The notes under the pieces are model-generated. The model was given only the letters and a program-made list of their open reading frames with translations, was not told the DNA's origin and made no database searches. Position numbers and translations under genes: made by a program. From positions 1 through 6,772 of the forward strand of contig CANRFD010000070.1 of the NCBI GenBank assembly GCA_947629845.1: 6,772 nucleotides of DNA, given 5' to 3'. Of the stretch, positions 4,995 through 6,772 are shown in pieces (positions within the stretch are counted from its first letter, which is position 1; each line of letters starts with the position of its first letter). Source of the stretch: an uncultured Clostridia bacterium (GTDB lineage Bacteria; Bacillota; Clostridia; Christensenellales; Borkfalkiaceae).

Positions 4995-6386
4995 TCAAGT
5001 GGTTTTTTGTGCCCGCTCCGCACGGCGCTTCCGCACGGCGCTGCGGATGATCTCGAAGATGTTGATGCCGATCCCCGAGAGAATGTAGATGTAGTAGATG
5101 AAGAACCGCCACACGAGCACGACCCAGCCCGAAAGGGCGGTGATGGTGGGCTGGTTGCCCAAAATCATGATGAGAGCGAGCGTCGTAACGGCCTCGTTCG
5201 CGCCGCTGTTGCCGGGCGTAGGAACAAGCGAGGACGAATAGAAGGAGATGACGCCGAGGCAGACGATTTGCAGTAGCAGTTCCGGGTAGAACTCCGCGCC
5301 GACGGGGGCGATGGCAAGCACGGTGAAATAGGGGATGAGAAGGGTCGCGAACGTCTCCAACGCGCAGATGAAGATGAGCGGGATGAGCTTCCACGCCTCG
5401 CGGATGAGCGATTTTAAGGAATGACGGTATTCGTCCATCTCATAGACGTACTTCTTCATCGTGGGGTACTTATGCTTGACGATGCGTATTTTATTGAGCA
5501 GCCCGACGATAAAGACGATGAGCTTTTTGCCCGCCCGCGGGAAGAGCGAGGCGAACACGATGATGAGCGGAATGGCAAAGTTGCAGGCCAGAGAGACCCA
5601 CGCCACGACCATGATGACCGTTCCGCCGATGCTGCTGATGTTCATGCAGAAGTGTGCGGTGATGAGAAGTCCCACGGCAATGAGACAAAAGACGATAGTG
5701 TTGACGATGTATTTTACGAGGGGCACGGCCGTCGCCACGCCTGCGGGGATGTCCTTCTTGTGCAGGTAGTAGATCTGGAAGGGCTGGCCGCCCGTGCCGA
5801 GCGGGGTGATGCCGTCGTAATATTTCCCGAGGAACATCACCTTGACGGAGTTCTTTATCCGCCATTTCCCCGTGGAAATTTTAAGGAGGTATGAATACTT
5901 CATGCTCTCCAACAGAATGGCGAGCAGTACCATGCCGATGAGACCCGCGAACCATATCCAATTTGCGCCGCGGATCATGGTGCCGATATCCACCGTGTCG
6001 CCGCCGACGTACTTGGTGATGGTGAACATCATGGCGATGGAGACGGCGATGAGCGCCAGCAAAAGTACGGTTTTTATCCACCATTTGCGGTTTTTCGCCT
6101 TGGAATCGCCCGCCTTTTGCGCCTCCATCTCGCGGTCGAGCTTCTCGATATCCCGCTCCTTGGCACGGTTATAGCGGGCGGCAAAGTCTTTTTTGTCGCC
6201 GCTGTCGAGGTCGTCCGTCTCGGGTTCCGCCTTTGTCTCCGCTATGGGTTGCGTTGTGGGCTCTGCTCCGGGCTCCGCCGCAGCCTGTGCGGGCGCTTCC
6301 GCAGCCGCATTTTCGGGCCGCGTGCCCGCATCATCGGGCGTATTTTCTTCCGCTTGAGGGAAGTTGTTCTTGTTTTCGTCCGTCAT
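4995..6386 (-). CDS. LPG_synthase_TM (MprF flippase-like) integral membrane protein, paralog B with N-terminal extension
   Basis: This 463-residue protein shares the core of its neighbour: KWWIKTVLLLALIAVS at 101-116, MFLGKYYDGITPLGTGGQPF at 184-203 and VPTPGNSGANE at 388-398, with about eight hydrophobic stretches and the same basic C-terminal tail. It differs by about 78 extra N-terminal residues. Residues 1-60 are low-complexity and rich in Ala, Glu, Pro and Thr (for example AEAPAQAAAEPGAEPTTQPI). They are followed by a highly charged helix around 64-98. The extension is probably cytosolic and disordered. The start is the ATG at 6386-6384; it lacks a good ribosome site and sits only 9 bases from a -10 box. 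An alternative ATG (M87, 6128-6126) would give a protein the size of the neighbour but also lacks a clear site. The transported lipid is unknown. Confidence 0.9.
   Translation of the reverse strand: MTDENKNNFPQAEENTPDDAGTRPENAAAEAPAQAAAEPGAEPTTQPIAETKAEPETDDLDSGDKKDFAARYNRAKERDIEKLDREMEAQKAGDSKAKNRKWWIKTVLLLALIAVSIAMMFTITKYVGGDTVDIGTMIRGANWIWFAGLIGMVLLAILLESMKYSYLLKISTGKWRIKNSVKVMFLGKYYDGITPLGTGGQPFQIYYLHKKDIPAGVATAVPLVKYIVNTIVFCLIAVGLLITAHFCMNISSIGGTVIMVVAWVSLACNFAIPLIIVFASLFPRAGKKLIVFIVGLLNKIRIVKHKYPTMKKYVYEMDEYRHSLKSLIREAWKLIPLIFICALETFATLLIPYFTVLAIAPVGAEFYPELLLQIVCLGVISFYSSSLVPTPGNSGANEAVTTLALIMILGNQPTITALSGWVVLVWRFFIYYIYILSGIGINIFEIIRSAVRKRRAERAQKTT
5029..5094. repeat. 66-base direct repeat, copy 2 (3' end of paralog B)
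   Basis: This is the partner of 3835-3900, with 65 of 66 bases identical. It overlaps a smaller tandem: the 12-base ccgcacggcgct occurs at 5018-5029 and 5031-5042, a 13-base period. The two copies are therefore read in different frames in the coding tail (SAVR, then RRAE). Confidence 0.9.
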
Positions 6387-6395
6387 GACCTACCA

Positions 6396-6424
6396 ATCAT
6401 ACCATATTTTGCCCAAAATTGCAA
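6396..6424 (-). promoter_or_regulatory. Sigma-A-like promoter of the flippase pair
   Basis: On the - strand, TTGCAA (6424-6419) and TATGAT (6401-6396) have a 17-base spacer, in the 50-base gap between the small membrane protein and paralog B. The predicted start of transcription (near 6389) is only a few bases before the ATG at 6386, implying an almost leaderless mRNA or a downstream start codon. This is inferred from consensus match. Confidence 0.6.
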
Positions 6425-6436
6425 CGGGATAGCACA

Positions 6437-6772
6437 TCATTCTCGGTTTTTTTCGCTTTTTTTCCGCGGGGGCGAAATCGGGGGCGAAGGCGGGGCTTGG
6501 CTGAAAGGCGACTTTGAAGGCAAGTTCGTAGGCGGGGGCGGGCTCGGCTTGGAAGGCGGACGCCGTTCCCGCTTCGCCATATGCAGCCGATATGCCCACC
6601 GCCCGACGGCCGCACCGAGAATGACGACGTACCCGGCGATGCTGAGCGCCGCGGGAATTTGCGCGAGGACGAGGTAGCCGAGGAGCGCCGCAAACAGCAC
6701 CGAGACAATTATAATCCGAACACGAAAGCTCGTCAAGGCTGACCGTTTGCGTTCCGTTTTTGTAGTTAAAAA
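6437..6772 (-). CDS. Small membrane protein with proline-rich tail (start off window)
   Basis: The frame is open from the right edge to TGA at 6439-6437, giving 111 visible residues. No ATG or GTG start is seen near the edge. A TTG at 6736 is possible, but the upstream in-frame residues (TTKTERKRSA) look like a natural basic leader, so the true start is probably outside. Two hydrophobic segments follow (IIIVSVLFAALLGYLVLA and ALSIAGYVVILGAAVG), then a basic stretch (RLHMAKRERR). The tail of about 40 residues is rich in Pro, Ser and Lys (PPSKPSPPPPTNLPSKSP). I recognise no family. The positive-inside rule suggests both ends are cytosolic. It lies 50 bases before paralog B on the same strand, with a likely separate promoter between them. 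The repetitive G-rich DNA here is explained by the proline codons. Confidence 0.6.
   Translation of the reverse strand, partial: FLTTKTERKRSALTSFRVRIIIVSVLFAALLGYLVLAQIPAALSIAGYVVILGAAVGRWAYRLHMAKRERRPPSKPSPPPPTNLPSKSPFSQAPPSPPISPPRKKSEKNRE

Noticed and set aside
3783..5276. A 497-codon open frame on the + strand
   Set aside because: It runs antisense through both flippase genes, is dominated by His, Asp, Glu and Arg with no domain-like pattern, and arises from GC-biased third positions of the real - strand genes, whose membrane helices and family motifs are clear.
6480..6560. A G-rich degenerate repeat on the + strand
   Set aside because: It is explained by the proline-rich coding tail of the small membrane protein on the - strand.

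Overview
The window looks like a GC-rich chromosomal segment (roughly 60% G+C by eye) from a member of the Bacillota, probably an uncultured or gut-type Clostridia. This rests on the gene types (an MgtE-type Mg2+ transporter, an rdgB-yfcE pair, a class M sirtuin, an HxlR-family regulator), on strong GGAGG-type ribosome sites and on sigma-A-like promoters. The taxonomic call is inference. There is no phage, transposase, CRISPR array, tRNA or rRNA gene. No gene-free stretch exceeds about 200 bases.

Layout, left to right. (1) Bases 1-702, + strand: the 3' two thirds or so of mgtE, cut by the window edge. (2) 703-897: a gap filled with GC-rich palindromes and a repeated polypurine motif. (3) 898-1919, + strand: a two-gene unit with an ATGA overlap, rdgB (non-canonical purine NTP pyrophosphatase) and a YfcE-type metallophosphoesterase. 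It ends at a hairpin terminator shared with the convergent unit that follows. (4) 3150-1971, - strand: a small cupin followed one base later by a class M (SirTM-type) sirtuin. (5) 3302-3634, + strand: an HxlR/DUF24 regulator, divergent from the cupin-sirtuin pair. The 150-base gap between them holds two good facing sigma-A promoters and an elaborate dyad that looks like the regulator's operator. (6) 3635-3800: a 13-bp perfect terminator hairpin and a dispersed-type intergenic repeat. (7) 6772-3801, - strand: a small two-helix membrane protein with a proline-rich tail (start off the window), then two paralogous multi-pass membrane proteins of the MprF-flippase-like LPG_synthase_TM family.

How the genes may work together. 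The most interesting unit is hxlR <> cupin-sirTM. Class M sirtuins are known as protein ADP-ribosyltransferases, usually encoded beside a macrodomain hydrolase, a GcvH-like carrier and a lipoate ligase. Here none of those is adjacent. Instead the enzyme is translationally coupled to a cupin and faces an HxlR regulator with a conserved N-terminal cysteine. That suggests a small electrophile- or redox-responsive module with a different partner or target. The second point of interest is the flippase pair: their 3' ends share 65 of 66 bases although the proteins diverge widely elsewhere, which points to recent gene conversion or DNA-level constraint.
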